From Otatea glauca (Eukaryota > Streptophyta > Magnoliopsida > Poales > Poaceae), in the NCBI GenBank assembly GCA_036346275.1, contig CM070713.1:71168382-71232381 (forward strand): a DNA stretch of 64,000 nucleotides. The letters are read 5' to 3'. How positions within the stretch are numbered: the first letter of the stretch is position 1; each line of letters starts with the position of its first letter. The translations under genes and the position numbers were made by a program. Shown here one piece after another: positions 45,022 through 57,780 of this stretch. The notes under the pieces were generated by a model that saw only the letters and a list, made by a program, of their open reading frames with translations, was not told the origin of the DNA and searched no databases.

Positions 45022-48000
45022 ATGGATCTCCCGCCGCTCTCCCACCAGGCGCTCTTCGCCGCCGTCCGATCCGCCGATGCCAGCGCCATCCGCCGCCTGG
45101 TGGCCGACGCCGAGGCGTCCGGCTCCTCCGCCGCGCTTGCCGCCGCGCAGACGGTCGCCGGGGAGACGGCGCTCTACGTCGCCGCGGAGGCCGGCGCCGA
45201 GGAGATCGTCCGCCTCCTCCTCCCGCTCTACGACCTCGAGGCCGCCACCCTCCGCTCCCGCCTCGACCTCGACGCGTTCCACGTCGCCGCCAAGCAAGGG
45301 CACACCGGTGAGCATTTCCTGCCTCGCTCGTCTGATGCGATTCTTTCGTTAATCGAGCGGAAGATGGAACCTTCCCTTCGATTCCGTTGGGTCCTCTGAA
45401 CTATTTGATGTTTCGAGTCCAATGGGTTGGTAATTCTAGGTGAGCGCGACTCCCTCGTCTGTACTGGGTGGGAGTTCTTTGTGTATTGAGGTGAAATAGC
45501 GGGATCCTTGCTCGATTAAGTTGATCCAGGGTAGTTTTTGAGTTGTTTGGTGCCTCGGACTTTACTGTCCCGATTGATTGGGCTATTTATGTATATGGAA
45601 GTATGGCACTATGCCAGGGTATGGGAATTCTCAAGGTTTGTGGTGAGTGTTGCAAGTTGATTAAATGGTCAACTACTGCTTTAGCTTCAACTTTTTTGAA
45701 GTTGCTATTGCTGCTGCTGCTGTTTAATGTGAATGCTCTGGTCTTTTCTCATGACAAGTGGACTGTAATATTGGTTTCCATGCAATTATGAACACTATAC
45801 TTTGTGATGATAAAATGTTCACTAAGTTACATAGGTCAACACAGATAAGTTTGCGATGAAATTTATAGTTTTTTAGGAAAATATTTATAGAATATCCATC
45901 CAGAGTTTTCAATGTTAATGGCACTATTTATATGAAATATGAATTTGCTGACAGGTGTTGTGAAGGACTTCTTGGGACGGTGGCCTGAGCTTTGCTCAGT
46001 GTGCGACTCTTCCAACACTAGTCCACTTTACTCTGCTGCCGTAAAAGATCACTTGGATGTGGTTAATGCCATATTGGACACTGATGATAGCTGCATAAGA
46101 ATTGTGCGGAAAAATGGGAAGACATCACTACACACTGCTGCAAGAATTGGGTACCATTGTATTGTCAAAGCACTCATAGAGAGGGATCCAGGGATTGTTC
46201 CAATCAGAGATAAGAAGGGACAAACTGCACTTCACATGGCTGTGAAAGGTAAAAATACAGATGTAGTGGAAGAGTTACTGATGGCTGATGTTTCCATCCT
46301 CAACGTGCGTGACAAGAAGGGAAACACAGCTTTGCACATAGCTACACGAAAATGGAGGCCCCAGGTATAGTTCTTTGCTGGAATCATGTCAAAATATCTT
46401 CTCCCATTTGTTTGAAATTTTTAGTTAAGTATACCTTGCTTGGAATATTTATAGCTATATATTTGTTATTTGTTTGTTCATACTTTTCAATAACTTGCCC
46501 CCTGGGTTGCTGCTTGATGACAGGAATCCATTTAACTCATTAAGATGTCAGTTGCATCTGCTATCATTGTAGATAGAGCATGTGACAGTGCTAGCGTCGA
46601 AATTTCATATTTAGCCTGAGGCTGGTATTAGCTGATGCATGCACTAAATAATTGGTCATAGACACTTGAAGAAGAGGACTGGTAAGTGGTAGCATGATGG
46701 GCATATTAAGGCCCCGTTTGGAATGTGGGAAAATTTTCTTGTTCCTGCAAAAAAATGAACTGATTCCTGTGTTCCAAACAGGTCCTAAATACAAGAAACC
46801 TAGGACATTTTTCTGTTTGTTCCTTGATGAGGATACTAGCACCAGATATCAGCACTGGGTAATAAGACAATGGTCATATAGTGTGTCGAAGGATATCATA
46901 TTACTATGTTTCTAGTAGACCAGACTTCCTAAATGTTCATATCATATTCTGAGATAATAACACAGTAGTTGGGGCCTTTGGAATATCATGCTCAATTTGG
47001 TAGAATGGTTAATTTAAGAAACTAACCAGACTTTGTCAAATTAAGAAACATATTCTTTGGGTAAAGCCACTTAGTGGTTGCTTAGTGGAATAGAGTATCT
47101 TGAAAAGTGCAAAATATATCTAATAATGTGTGCCCATCATTGTTGTTGTTGTTGTTGACTGTCTGCCACTAGTGTATTACTAAGTCATTGCAAAGATACT
47201 GGAATAAATATGGAGGTTAGTATCATAGGTGATCACTACGATGAAAGTATATTGAATTTTTCTTAACAAATGAGCAACTACTCAACTTGGGTCCTCCAGC
47301 CCCCTCTTCTTAGTTCTCAAGTTTTAAGTAAAAGAGGCATGACTTATTTTGAAATTCGGAAATTCATCCACATATTTGCAGGTATGATGGATTGTTTTTC
47401 TATTTTCCAGTGCATGTGAGTTGTACCTTTGTACGTCAGCTGCACTAACAATAGAGCTAAGATTGAGACATGCATTATCCTTCTACAGTATCTCCAATGA
47501 TAGTTTATAGGAAGTTGAAAGCCACTACTCAGTACATTCATTAGTTCAGTGTAGTTTGTCTAAATGTTCTCTAGTTGAGTTTGTACTGGTCCCCTGAATC
47601 AATAATTAACTACCAAAACAAAGAACAAAGTGGCTTGACAGAGCTGTTGATCTGGTAAAGCTGCAGAGTTAATCTTAAGTGAATTTGAAACAAAGATACA
47701 CTTTTTTTAGTGAATAATGGAAGGTTTTGGTGCTTAGGTCCCAGCATGCTTTCCATGGCTTACGAACTTTATAGTTCTCTTTGCCTTATTTTTCAGATGG
47801 TGCAACTTCTACTAAGCTATGAGTCACTTGAAGTCAATGCTATCAATAATCAAAATGAAACAGCTATGGATTTGGCTGACAAAGTTCCTTATGGTGAGTC
47901 TAAAATGGAAATAATAGAGTGGCTGTCAGAGGCTGGTGCAAAGAATGCCAGAAATGTGGGGGAAATTGATGAAACATCAGAGCTAAGGAGAACTGTGAGT

Positions 48001-48678
48001 GATATCAAGCACAACGTTCAAGCACAGCTCAACGAGAATGCCAAGACCAATAAAAGAGTGACAGGGATTGCTAAAGAGCTGCGGAAACTACACAGAGAAG
48101 CTGTTCAGAACACCATCAACTCAGTTACTCTGGTAGCAACCCTGATTGCCTCCATTGCATTTGTTGCCATATTCAATTTACCAGGTCAATACTTCCAGGT
48201 TAGGAAAGACGGGGGAGACATCGGTGAGGCCCACATAGCCAAGCTTACTGCTTTCCGTGTTTTCTGTCTTCTGAATGCCACCGCCCTTTTCATATCCCTT
48301 GCGGTGGTCGTAGTGCAGATCACCCTGGTTGCCTGGGAGACTGGTGCCCAGAAGCAGGTTATCAAGATTATAAATAAGCTCATGTGGTCAGCATGCCTTA
48401 GTACATGTGCCGCGTTTATCTCTTTGGCCTATGTTGTAGTTGGCCCGCAGCATGCCTGGATGGCTTTCACCATATCAGCTGTTGGAGGGCCAATCATGAT
48501 CGGAACTCTACTGTTCCTAGCCTACTTGTTACTGCGCCCACGATTCAAGTTTGGCGAAGACAGACAGCGGCGCATCAAGAGAGCAAGCGGCAGCAAGTCC
48601 TTCTCCTGGTCCATCCATGAAGGGTTCTCAGACCTGGAAGCCTTCTCTGACCATGAGAAGAAAATCTATGCCCTGTAG
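45022..48678 (+). CDS. ITN1-like ankyrin-repeat, PGG-domain membrane protein, 3 exons, 525 aa
   Basis: Exons 45022-45307, 45955-46364 and 47797-48678 have GT-AG borders and consistent phases, giving 525 residues, close to Arabidopsis ITN1-type proteins. Ankyrin repeats run from about residue 45 to 265: GETALYVAAEAGAEEIVRLLL, DAFHVAAKQGHTGVVKDFL, SPLYSAAVKDHLDVVNAIL, KTSLHTAARIGYHCIVKALI, QTALHMAVKGKNTDVVEELL and NTALHIATRK. A coiled region with KELRKLHREAVQNTINSV leads into the PGG domain: a first membrane helix (VTLVATLIASIAFVAIF) followed by NLPGQY at about 359, then three more hydrophobic helices to about 490 and a charged cytosolic tail. ITN1 relatives act at the plasma membrane in salt and ABA responses; that role is inferred by family. 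Codon 230 encodes Trp in TRKWRP, at a position where Gly is common. Intact. Confidence 0.93.
46710..46785. mobile_element. 76-bp Tourist-like MITE in intron 2 of the ankyrin gene
   Basis: TAA on both sides (46707-46709 and 46786-46788). Ends GGCCCCGTTTGGAA and, read backward, GGACCTGTTTGGAA are inverted. It is fully intronic. Confidence 0.65.
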
Positions 48679-49485
48679 TGAGTAACTACTCTTGTTGTAG
48701 CTGCATGCAACATTAAGAACAGGTTACGGGAAGAAAAAAATAGCCCTTGTATATACTTGCTCGGCTGTTCTAGGTCTGCTGTGAGGTACAACAAGCAGAC
48801 CTTTCTCTGCACCATATTGATGTCTTCTGTACTTACACTTTTATGTCCTGCCGATGTATAATACTTGATAATGAAGCACCTACTGCACTTTGCAAGTATG
48901 GTGACAATGTTATCCATCTACTGAGCACCTCCAGCTCTTGAAATTGCTGTCCCTGTTAAATCCTGGTGTGATGGCGAGTCCAGCTTTTAGTTGAAGTGCT
49001 GTTTTGTCATGGGACTCCCATGGAATCTAGTCAGTTACGCGAATATTTACCAATTCCATTAACATTTTGCTGTCATAACTTAAAAAGTGTATCTTCAAGT
49101 AGCTCTATTTAATAAAAGAAGATACAAAAGTTGCATTTGGAAGTCATGCAACACTAACAGAGCCTTAATCCGATATCTTTTATTGGGATTTTTACTAAAA
49201 AGAATTATGTGTTTTGCAATGGAACAAGTACAGTTCTACCTTCTAAAACCATTTTATTGCTAGATTGCCGTTGCTGACGAGGTGAGTGGCGATTTTCGTC
49301 GTCATAACCAGGAGTCCAGGACGAGTACGTCACGAGAGCTCCTTTACTTATTGATTTGCTCTCTTTTACTTGTTTCATTAATCATTTGTCCTGTAATATC
49401 TCACTAACATATAAATCCTTAGACTATATAATAATGAGACAAATTGAGCAAATAATCAATTGCACCGACTAAAACAATCAAATGA
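48679..49485. other. 3' region of the ankyrin gene and spacer
   Basis: The 3' UTR probably extends to about 48900 (TGATAATGAAGCACC region). No further gene before the PPR frame. Confidence 0.4.
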
Positions 49486-51433
49486 TTGATTCTCGCGAGA
49501 GGCTTTGAGCCGGAACACCAAACGGATGGACTCTTGCCTCCTGCACCCTTATCCACACTCCACAGCCGCTCCCTCTCCCTCCCCGCGATTTCACGTCCTG
49601 GGATGCGCTGCCGCCGCCGGCACTTCCTCCGATGCGCTGCCACCTCCGCGGCCACCTTGGAGAGAGAACTCCTCGTGCGACCCGATCCAAGAACCGCTCG
49701 AAACCCCGGTCCATTGAACCCGCGTAGCCTGCTCGATAGAATGCCTGAGAGGAGCGCCTCGATCTCCACGGAGGGTAACCTGTTCGACGAAATGCCTCAG
49801 ACGAGCGGCAAGGGCGCAAGCCGGCGTGGCCTGGCCGGGGAAGCGCCTAAGAGCTGCGGCGAGAAGAGCGCGAGCGCGGCAATCGTGGCGCTGGCGCATG
49901 CCGGCAGGCACGCGGAGATCGTCGAGCTCTTCTGCAGGATGCAGAGGGACGGGGTCCCGGTTAGCTGGTTCGTGCTCCCGAGCGTGTTCAGAGCTTGCGC
50001 CGGCCTACAGGACAGCAGGATGATCCGGGCCGTGCATGTGTTGGTCATCAAGCGCGCCTTGTGCCAACAAGTCGTTGTGGGTACTGCATTGGTCGACGGG
50101 TGTATATATTGACTTTGGATTGATGGATGATGCGAGGAAGGTATTCGACGAGATAAGCGTGGCCAATATGGTTTCTTGGAGTTTGATCATTGGCGGCTAC
50201 GTCCGTTCTTCCCGGTGGGACGAAGCCTGGGATGCTTGCTCTGCCGTGCAGCATGCTGGAGTGCTTCCAAATGATTCAGTTCTGGTAATGACGATTCGGG
50301 CGTGCAGTGCATTGGGGTGCCTGGTACGTGGGAAGCAGCTGCATACGTTAGCACTTGCCCTTGGATTTGAAAGGAACGCCACCGTGTGGAACTGCCTCAT
50401 CCACATGTACGGGAAGTGTTGTGACATTGACAGTTGCAGGATGGTTTTTGAGACGATGATTGGCAGGGATCAAGTGAGTTGGAATACGATCGTCTCAAGT
50501 TATGTCCATTTTGGTCGTTGTGAAGAGGCTCTCAACATGTTTGTTCAAATGCAGGAGTCTGGTTTCACTCTCGATCATTTCAACCTTTGCAGCGGAGTAG
50601 CAGCTTGTGCCCGTTTGGCTGACATAGATAGAGGCCGCGCCTTCCATGGCTATTTCATTAGAAGCGCATTGGATACTGATGTTGTTCGGAGCAGTGCGCT
50701 TGTTGACATGTACGGTAAATGTGGCTTTATGGAACTTGCTCGCTTGGTATTTGACAGGATGGTTGAGAGGAATTATGTATCATGGGATGCACTCTTGTCC
50801 GGGTATGTTGAAAATGGGCAGGTTGATTCAGCACTTGACATTTTCCGACAAATGGAGTCTGCAAATATTACGCCTAACCAACATACATTTGTGAACCTTC
50901 TTAAGCTTTGTGGCAATAGAAGGTATACAGATTTTGGAAGGCAAATTCATGCCCATGCCATTAAGGTCATACACCAGATGAATGTAGTTTTGGAAACTGA
51001 GCTTATTGACATGTACGCAAAGTGTGGCTGCATGGAGGTTGCCCAATTACTATTTCTCCGGATGAACAAGCGGAATTTGATATCCTGGAATGCTCTCCTT
51101 TCGGGTTATCCAGGGGATGGACAACCAGTTGCCACGATAAATATTTACCTCCAGATGGAGCTGGCGTGCATTATGCCTGACCAATACACTTTGGCAGGGC
51201 TTTTAAGCCTTTGTCGGTACCGAGGACTTCTGCATTATGGTAGGCAGATACATGCTCATCTCATTAAGATAGGCTCTGAAATGAACGTAGTACTGCAAAC
51301 TTTACTTGTTCATATGTATGTCAAGTGTAGACGGTGGCGAGATGCTGATAATGTTTGCACAGTGATCAAAGAGAGGAATTCGCATGTGCACGATGCATTT
51401 TCAAAGGTCTATGGAGATGACTACGTTATTTGA
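49486..51433 (+). pseudogene. Pentatricopeptide repeat (PPR) protein, PLS-type, one frameshift
   Basis: An intronless frame from 49486 encodes an N-terminal region and the first PPR motifs up to VVVGTALVDG at about 50097; the protein then continues one frame over as VYIDFGLMDDARKVFDEI to a stop at 51433, together about 650 codons. Repeats alternate in the PLS manner (VSWNTIVSSYVHFGRCEEALNMF, SSALVDMYGKCGFMELARLVFD, NYVSWDALLSGYVENGQVDSALDIF, VLETELIDMYAKCGCMEVAQLLF). PPR proteins of this kind bind organelle RNA. No E or DYW domain is present, so the protein is short at the C-terminus. The shift falls at GACGGGTGTATATATTG and could be a real mutation or a base-call error. ATG 49600 is an alternative start. 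Confidence 0.82.
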
Positions 51434-51946
51434 AGAAAATGAAATGACTCATCGTCCAATGGAGTTAGAATGTGTGGGAATACCTTTGTCTTCAACTCTT
51501 CATTGCGGATACATATCTTAGATGCAGGTACTGTGGTGCCTGTAAACAAAGGTTTAGTAGCTGTTTGTATTATTTACCACTAACTTGTACTATTATTGTC
51601 TTGCAATTGTTACAAAAAAAGAATCGTCTCACACCAAGAAAGGAATGATAGAGGAGCGGTTTCACTGATCTCATCTCTCATGTTGCGCTTTCAGACTGGT
51701 TTGCTAAATTTTCCAGAGCACCGATAATTCTGTATACGTGCTATGATATAGATCAGCTGTTTTATAGCGAAATTCTTTTACCATCTTGTTCTCTGAATTC
51801 GATGCTCATACACCAAAGGCGTGGAGAATGGTGAAGAATTGCGTAACTTTATAACTTTGGAATGTATGGAATTCCGAAAGCAGTTTTGTATACAGCTATG
51901 CATTTTTTGCTTCTAACTTGGCATATGTACTGTAGTTCTTCGGTGC
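51434..51946. other. 3' flank of the PPR gene
   Basis: No gene seen. Confidence 0.4.
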
Positions 51947-51954
51947 GTCTCGAA

Positions 51955-52443
51955 TAGGGATGGCAATAGAGGAAATCCTCGCATGGAGCGCCCTCTCATC
52001 CCCGATAAGCAAAATTTCCCCGCCCCCAAACCCGTCCCCGATCCCCGACGGGTTTGCGGGGCCCCGACGGGGACTAATCCCCGAAAATGCTATATAAAAT
52101 ATCATATGCTACATGAATGAATTACTAGAGTAATAGTGCATGTGTGGTTGAAGTGTGTGTGAATCACTAAAGTAATTAATATTTAGCATATTTATTAATA
52201 ATAACCTCACATATATATATATTTTTTGAGAATGATCATTTACTTTCACCTATTAGTGATAACACGAGGACGGGGACGGAGATAGGAGACGGGGAACGGT
52301 GGAACGTCCCTGTCCCCGCGATCCCCGACGGGGGCAATATTTTTCCCGATAAACCCCCCGCGGGAAGAGATTTCCCCCGTCCCCGTCTCCTAATAGAGGA
52401 ATTCCTCGTAGGGAAACAGGGATCAGGCCCATTGCCATCTCTA
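51955..52443. mobile_element. hAT-type MITE, 489 bp, with 8-bp target duplication
   Basis: GTCTCGAA occurs on both sides (51947-51954 and 52444-52451). The left end TAGGGATGGCAATAGAGG and the reverse complement of the right end (TAGAGATGGCAATGGGCC) match. Two GC-rich arms full of CCCCGACGGGG-type motifs face each other across an AT-rich centre. Non-coding; open frames in it are Pro/Gly-rich artefacts. Confidence 0.9.
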
Positions 52444-52451
52444 GTCTCGAA

Positions 52452-53312
52452 CATGCTATTCCCTCGAACACATGCGCATTTTCCATGACGAGATAAGCAT
52501 ACGGTATTTGCCTAGGAGTATCAATAGATCATGGAGATTTCTCACAGCTGTAGAAAGGACCCAGGAAACGACTCTCTCTCTCTCTCTAAGCTGAATACGA
52601 CGCTCTTCTAGACAGTCAGGAAAACAACACCGGCTGTATCAATCTGAAAATGACAAATCATTTACACAAAACCGCACAGATGCCCACGGCCCACCTGTAA
52701 GGCTGTTTATTTTGCCAAGCATGGGTTCATTTTTCCAAAGTTTTTTTTAAGCTACCGTGGAAAAACAGTTGTGACTTAGGTGACAAATCTAGCAATCTGT
52801 TTGGCTAACCAGCTTTGACAAATTCTTCTATGCAATGATTGTTATCTTAAATGTCCATGTTACGTTATTTAGAACACAGCTTAGTTTGGGAAAAAAAAAC
52901 AGCTAGCTGAACACAACTTAGTACGAGAAAAAAAAAGGTAGCAAAAGACCCAATTATCTAAAAGCGGTTCTAACGAACGAGATTATCAAAATCCACTGCA
53001 AACAGTATGTAGGATCTTCCACCAATTATTTTGCAAAGCATGGGTTCATAGCCAAGCCTTTCAACAATTTGAACCTCTTCCTATACAGAACACATCACAA
53101 CGCAAAAAGGTATTTACAATCGAAATTAACAAAGCAAACTTCAAGTTATGGTTCATTCATGTACAGGCTGTTACCACATCCTAAACAGGAAAACACGTCC
53201 AATTCTCACGTAGAACAGAAGCTCTTAAAGGGATTCACTTGCAGCTTGCTCTGCAAGTAGGATGACCATGCATACGGGCATTGGCTATGGAAGTTGCGTC
53301 AGCATAAGTCCG
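52452..53312. other. Spacer downstream of the RING gene
   Basis: No gene recognised. A short CT run is at about 52571-52588. A phrase TTTTGC.AAGCATGGGTTCAT occurs twice (about 52711 and 53030). The right part is probably the 3' UTR of the RING gene. Confidence 0.4.
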
Positions 53313-55495
53313 TCATGCGCTTTCACCGCCTTTAAGAATGTTGTACTTGCAAAGTGGACAGGTTGCATGCATGCGTAGCCATTTGGTAATACATGTCCAA
53401 TGGAAATGATGGTTGCAAGGGAGAGCAGATAGCTCCGCTCCATCTTCATATGATGAGAGACAGATACAGCATTCCTGATAGAACAAAGAAGCTTTCAGCA
53501 AAGCATAGGAAACTCGGTAAAACTGGACAAAGACGCTCGCGTTTCATCATAAGCTCATAGCATTGTTTGACTTGTTTCTAAGGATAGTACAACCAGATAG
53601 AATAGATTGTCTGAATTTTTGTATTGACATGCCAAATGCCATTTATGGGATATAGGGAAGCAAGTCGAGCAACCAATAACATATAATGTATTACCACCTT
53701 GTAAAGTTTTCTGTAGTGTAGGGGATCAGTTAACCCTATGCTCATTTTTTTATGGAAAATACCCTAAGATATAGGAAAATCAGAATATCATATAAAGAAT
53801 TTCATATGGAAACAAAGAAACTTCAACCAAGGAAATTAGAAAGCACAAAAAAACTGCTTACAGCATCCTCACGAAGGAGAATACGTTCACTTGTTCCACT
53901 ACTATTCAGGATAGGGATCATAGCCCCCTCATCTGTTCCTTTTTGTCCATCGTCATTGGGATCAGAATATTTATATCTGGGAAGAACGCCAATATCAGCA
54001 TCTGATGCACCCTCCTACGTATTCAAGAGAAAACGAAGTGAGCGATAAAATAATAATAATGTGGGTGGTACAGAAGTGGCTACTTTTCTTGAACGCAGAA
54101 TTCCATTTATTTACCTGGCCAGCCAGAGCATACAGAATTGCGATGACACAAGGCAAGCAGCAGCACAGTGCAATCCCAATGAAGCAGGCCACAGCAACAC
54201 AAAACACAGCGAAGAATACATCAAACGCTAGGAAAACTACCGTCAACCTGCACAACAAATTTCAAAGCAGGTAACTCTGTTAGGAATAACAGGTAGAATA
54301 GCACACAAATTAGTTGTGGAGAATATAGCTATACGTATCAATTGCACGAAGCATTTGGGAGGAAAAGGTAATAGCTTTATGTCATTACCCAGAGAATGGA
54401 TTTCATAACTTATAAATGCTTATATTCTATCACATGCTAGTATATGACCTTAATCAATTAGTGTCTTGGCGCACTCACTCCGATTTATTGCACACTGTTT
54501 TTTTTTCGACAATACAGGATTTATTGTACTGCTGTCTTGCATTCTACTTTGCATATTGCAAATTCCAGCTATGCAATTATTACACTAACCTCGGTTATCA
54601 ATATGCGATCTAGTTACTACATGTAAGCATTCGAATTTCCACTCAAAATGTAGGGAGTGATGGGTACAGGTTTGGGGCCACAGTACCAATACAGCCTTGG
54701 AGCACTGTGCTCGAGCACGTCGCCGCCGGACACCACCCAGTAGAACCCAATGATCCACCAGAGGAATGACACCATCGTGTTCACCGACTCACAACGGTTC
54801 GCAAAGCTGCACAAGCAACCCAGATAATCAGAAACAGTTAGCGAGTACAACTAATCCCACTTCCACCACAACGACGCAAGCTGATTTCGAGTGTAGCTCA
54901 TAGCACAAACCCTAGTCCCACTTCGACAAAGCCGCATAACCCGATAAAAGTTGGGGTTTTCCTTTTTGACTTACCCGCTCCTCTGTTCCATCACCTCGTC
55001 GTCGTCGCTGTCTGAGCTGTCGGCGCCAGTGCCCTCGGCGGCGGCCGACTCGATGTCGGAGCTGCGTGCGCGGGCGGGGCGGCGACGGGAGTCGGAGCAG
55101 ACGAGGGCGACGTGCACGAGGCACTGCAGGGCGTACCCGACGAGCCACAGGCGGAGCGGCGTGACGGGGATCTCCGCCGTGGAGGCCGCGAGCACGGCGG
55201 CGGCGGCGGCGAAGGCGACGTTCCAGGCGATGTCGAGCGCGACGACGGGGCGGGAGTGGGCCCAGTCGGAGCGCCTCCTCTCCAGCTGCAGCGCGGCCGT
55301 CTCGCGCACCAGCATCGACGGCCCGCGCCGCCCCGCCGCGCGCCCGAGGAGCGCCGCCAGTCGGCTCGGCCTCGCCGCCGCCGCCGGGGGAGGATGCGGG
55401 GGCGAAGCATGGTTACCGGACCCCACGCCGGCTCGGGAGTCCGGCGGTGGGAGCAGCGGCTGCTCCGGCGACGGTGACGAAGCGGCCGCCTCCAT
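53313..55495 (-). CDS. Membrane-bound RING-H2 E3 ubiquitin ligase (At1g12760/At1g63170-like), 362 aa
   Basis: Five exons (55495-54975, 54806-54687, 54247-54115, 54014-53862, 53474-53313) with GT-AG borders and agreeing phases give 362 residues. Order: a Pro/Ala/Ser-rich N-terminus (MEAAASSPSPEQP start), two hydrophobic segments (LDIAWNVAFAAAAAVLAAS, LRLWLVGYALQCLVHVALV), an acidic Ser/Asp stretch, then MVSFLWWIIGFYWVVSGG and a long hydrophobic pair (VVFLAFDVFFAVFCVAVA, IALCCCLPCVIAILYAL), a polar loop, and a C-terminal RING from about residue 311 (CCICLSSYEDGAELSALPC, NHHFHWTC, CPLC). The C-H-H-C order makes it RING-H2. Family members transfer ubiquitin from an E2 at membranes; targets here are unknown. 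An in-frame ATG at 55603 would add 36 residues, but the shorter start fits the family better. Intact. Confidence 0.92.
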
Positions 55496-55734
55496 TTTGG
55501 GAGTTGGGACTTGGGAGACCTGGAGTCTCTTCTCACTTCCGTGCTCGTCCGCCCGTACGACTGTTGATTGTCTCCACTTTGTCTGGTCCTTCGCCGACGC
55601 CACGCCTCAAGTCTCTCTGCCCTTCGATGCGGTTCGGTTCGGTTTTGGCTGGGCTGAATTAGCTCGCGGATCTGGGCTGTTTCAAAATTCGTTTTCAGAC
55701 CCAGACCCAGTCTTGGACGGCTAAATCCGAAATT
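55496..55734 (-). promoter_or_regulatory. Upstream region of the RING gene
   Basis: Lies between the start codon and an AT-rich repeat beginning about 55735. Contains TTTGG/CCGAACCG-like motifs but no clear TATA box. Confidence 0.35.
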
Positions 55735-56425
55735 TTTGTGAGATTTTAGAATTTTAGATAAAATCTAATTGAGATTCAAATTTGGTATTCTTGATCAAGG
55801 CAATACCGAAACTTCGGCCGACACGACCAAATTGACCGAAAATTCGGCTCTTTTTAACGCCTATGAAATAGTCTTCCGAGGCTAGAAAAAAATATTTAAA
55901 AAATCGTGCAATCATTTATTTACATTTCCTATCTGTTTGAATGCAAAATAAAGTATTTGAACATAAATTCTCCATCCAATGGATTCAACCTCAGGTTCTT
56001 AGTAAAAGGTCCCGTATGTTCCACATTGCATCCAAATCTTTGCCAACACATGAAATCCAAGTTAGGATTTAGGGTTTAGTCCGAAATCTAAGTTAGGGTT
56101 TAGTTCGAAATACATTATTTAACGTCGAAATCCAAATTAGGGTTACATAATTTGTATTTTTTTTTTGCAAAATTTTATATGTATTTCTTAGAAAAGGCAT
56201 TACAATTTGTCACAAAAAAATTGGTGTGAAATCAATCCTACAAACATAAAAACCGATCATCTTGATCCAAAAAACTGAAATCTCGACGAAATTAACTGAA
56301 ATCTAGTTGAAATTTAACGAAATTACTATAGCTATTTGAAATGTTTTTATTTATTTATTTTTGCCCTGTCAAGATTTTAAATCTCAGCTCCATCCGAAAA
56401 CCGAAAATTCGGCCAAGATTTTGAA
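55735..56425 (-). mobile_element. AT-rich element related to 13433-14748
   Basis: Read on the minus strand it begins GGTTCAAAATCTTGGCCGAATTTTCGG, close to the GGTTCAAAATCTCAGCTG start at 13436, and continues with similar AAATC/GAGAT blocks. The other end is unclear and no target duplication was found. Non-coding. Confidence 0.5.
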
Positions 56426-57780
56426 CCATACGATAACAGCTAGAGAACTGGTATCGACGATATCTACAAAACCAGCCCACCGGTCCTATCTAGAAGGAAC
56501 TGTCATTCTGAACAGAACAGCCGGTTATTTGAGCCGTTCCTCCCTCTTCTCTTCACGCTGTTTGCATGAAAGGATCAACAAAGTTGAGCGTCCAGAATGT
56601 ACAATAATAAAGAGGTATGTTATCTATATACTTCTCCTATCTCTATCTCTACTACTTCTAATTAGAAGTCGGTGACGGTCCGTTCTCCATCTAGCGGGAT
56701 CAAGTTATAACATCTTAGATTAAAAGAAAAGTCCATACCAAGTACAATAAAAAATAACAAAAAAACTGGAATAATGAATAAAAGAAAAATTATCCATTTG
56801 ATTTTCATACGAACTCCAAATTAAAACCCATACATCGCTGAAATTTGGAATAAGATTATATTAAAAATAGTGGTTGGATTTGTATATGAATTCTAACCTA
56901 AAATTATTATCAAAGTTTCAACAAAAATAACAATAAAAATTAATATGAATTTAGAATGAAAATTAAAAGGAATTAGCAATGTGATTTTCATTCTGAACAC
57001 ATGGAATAAAACTTAGATGAAATTAGCAATTGGATTTGTATACGAATTCCAACCTAAATTTGAAATTCGGAATTAAATAAAGAATGGCAACAAAAATAAC
57101 ATAAATTTGGAACGAAAAAGAAAAGGAAAATAGAAATTTGATCTTTTTTCATACAAACTCTAAATACAAACATGTACATAGCTAAGATTCAAAATTAGCA
57201 GTTGGATCTGTATACGAATCCTAACCTAAAACTGAAATTGCAAATAAAAAAATTAGAAGAAAGAGTCCATGTCAAGTATAATAAAAATAATAAATATTTG
57301 AAATTAAATAAAAATTAGATTAAAAGAAAGAGTTCATATCAAGGACAATAAAAAATAGCATATATTCAAAATTAAATAAACATAAATTTTAGATTAAAGG
57401 AAAGAGTTCATGTGACGTACATTAAAAAGTAACATATGTTCGAAATAAAAATTACCAGTTGGATTTATATGCGAGCTCCAAACAAAAACAAAAACAAAAA
57501 GAAAAAGAAAATAAGAAGTACAGTTCAAAAAATATGCAAATTCAAAATAAAAATAAAAAATAGCTTTTATTTTAAAATTTAATACTAAGTGAAAAGTAAA
57601 AAAATGATTTTATTTGTAATTAAAATTCCATAAATATGCTAATTCGTGGGGAAAATGAAATAAGGTGACAAATTTGATCGCATACATACAAATTGGGAAC
57701 GGAAATCTATTATGTAATAAAATATAGGGCATGTGGTTTAGAATCGCCATGTAAAAAGAAAATAAGCTAAAAATTCTAAA
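56426..57780. repeat. AT-rich low-complexity DNA with dispersed repeats
   Basis: From about 56700 a phrase like AGATTAAAAGAAAGAGTTCAT followed by CAAGTACAATAAAAAATA recurs, for example near 56717, 57255, 57313 and 57393, and GTTGGATTTGTATACGAATTCC near 56873, 57030, 57205 and 57460. No gene. Confidence 0.55.

Noticed and set aside
52236..52486. Minus-strand frames rich in Gly/Pro
   Set aside because: They fall inside the hAT-type MITE arms.
55022..55603. Plus-strand frames opposite the RING gene first exon
   Set aside because: They are shadows of the GC-rich coding exon on the minus strand, whose splice phases and membrane segments are coherent.
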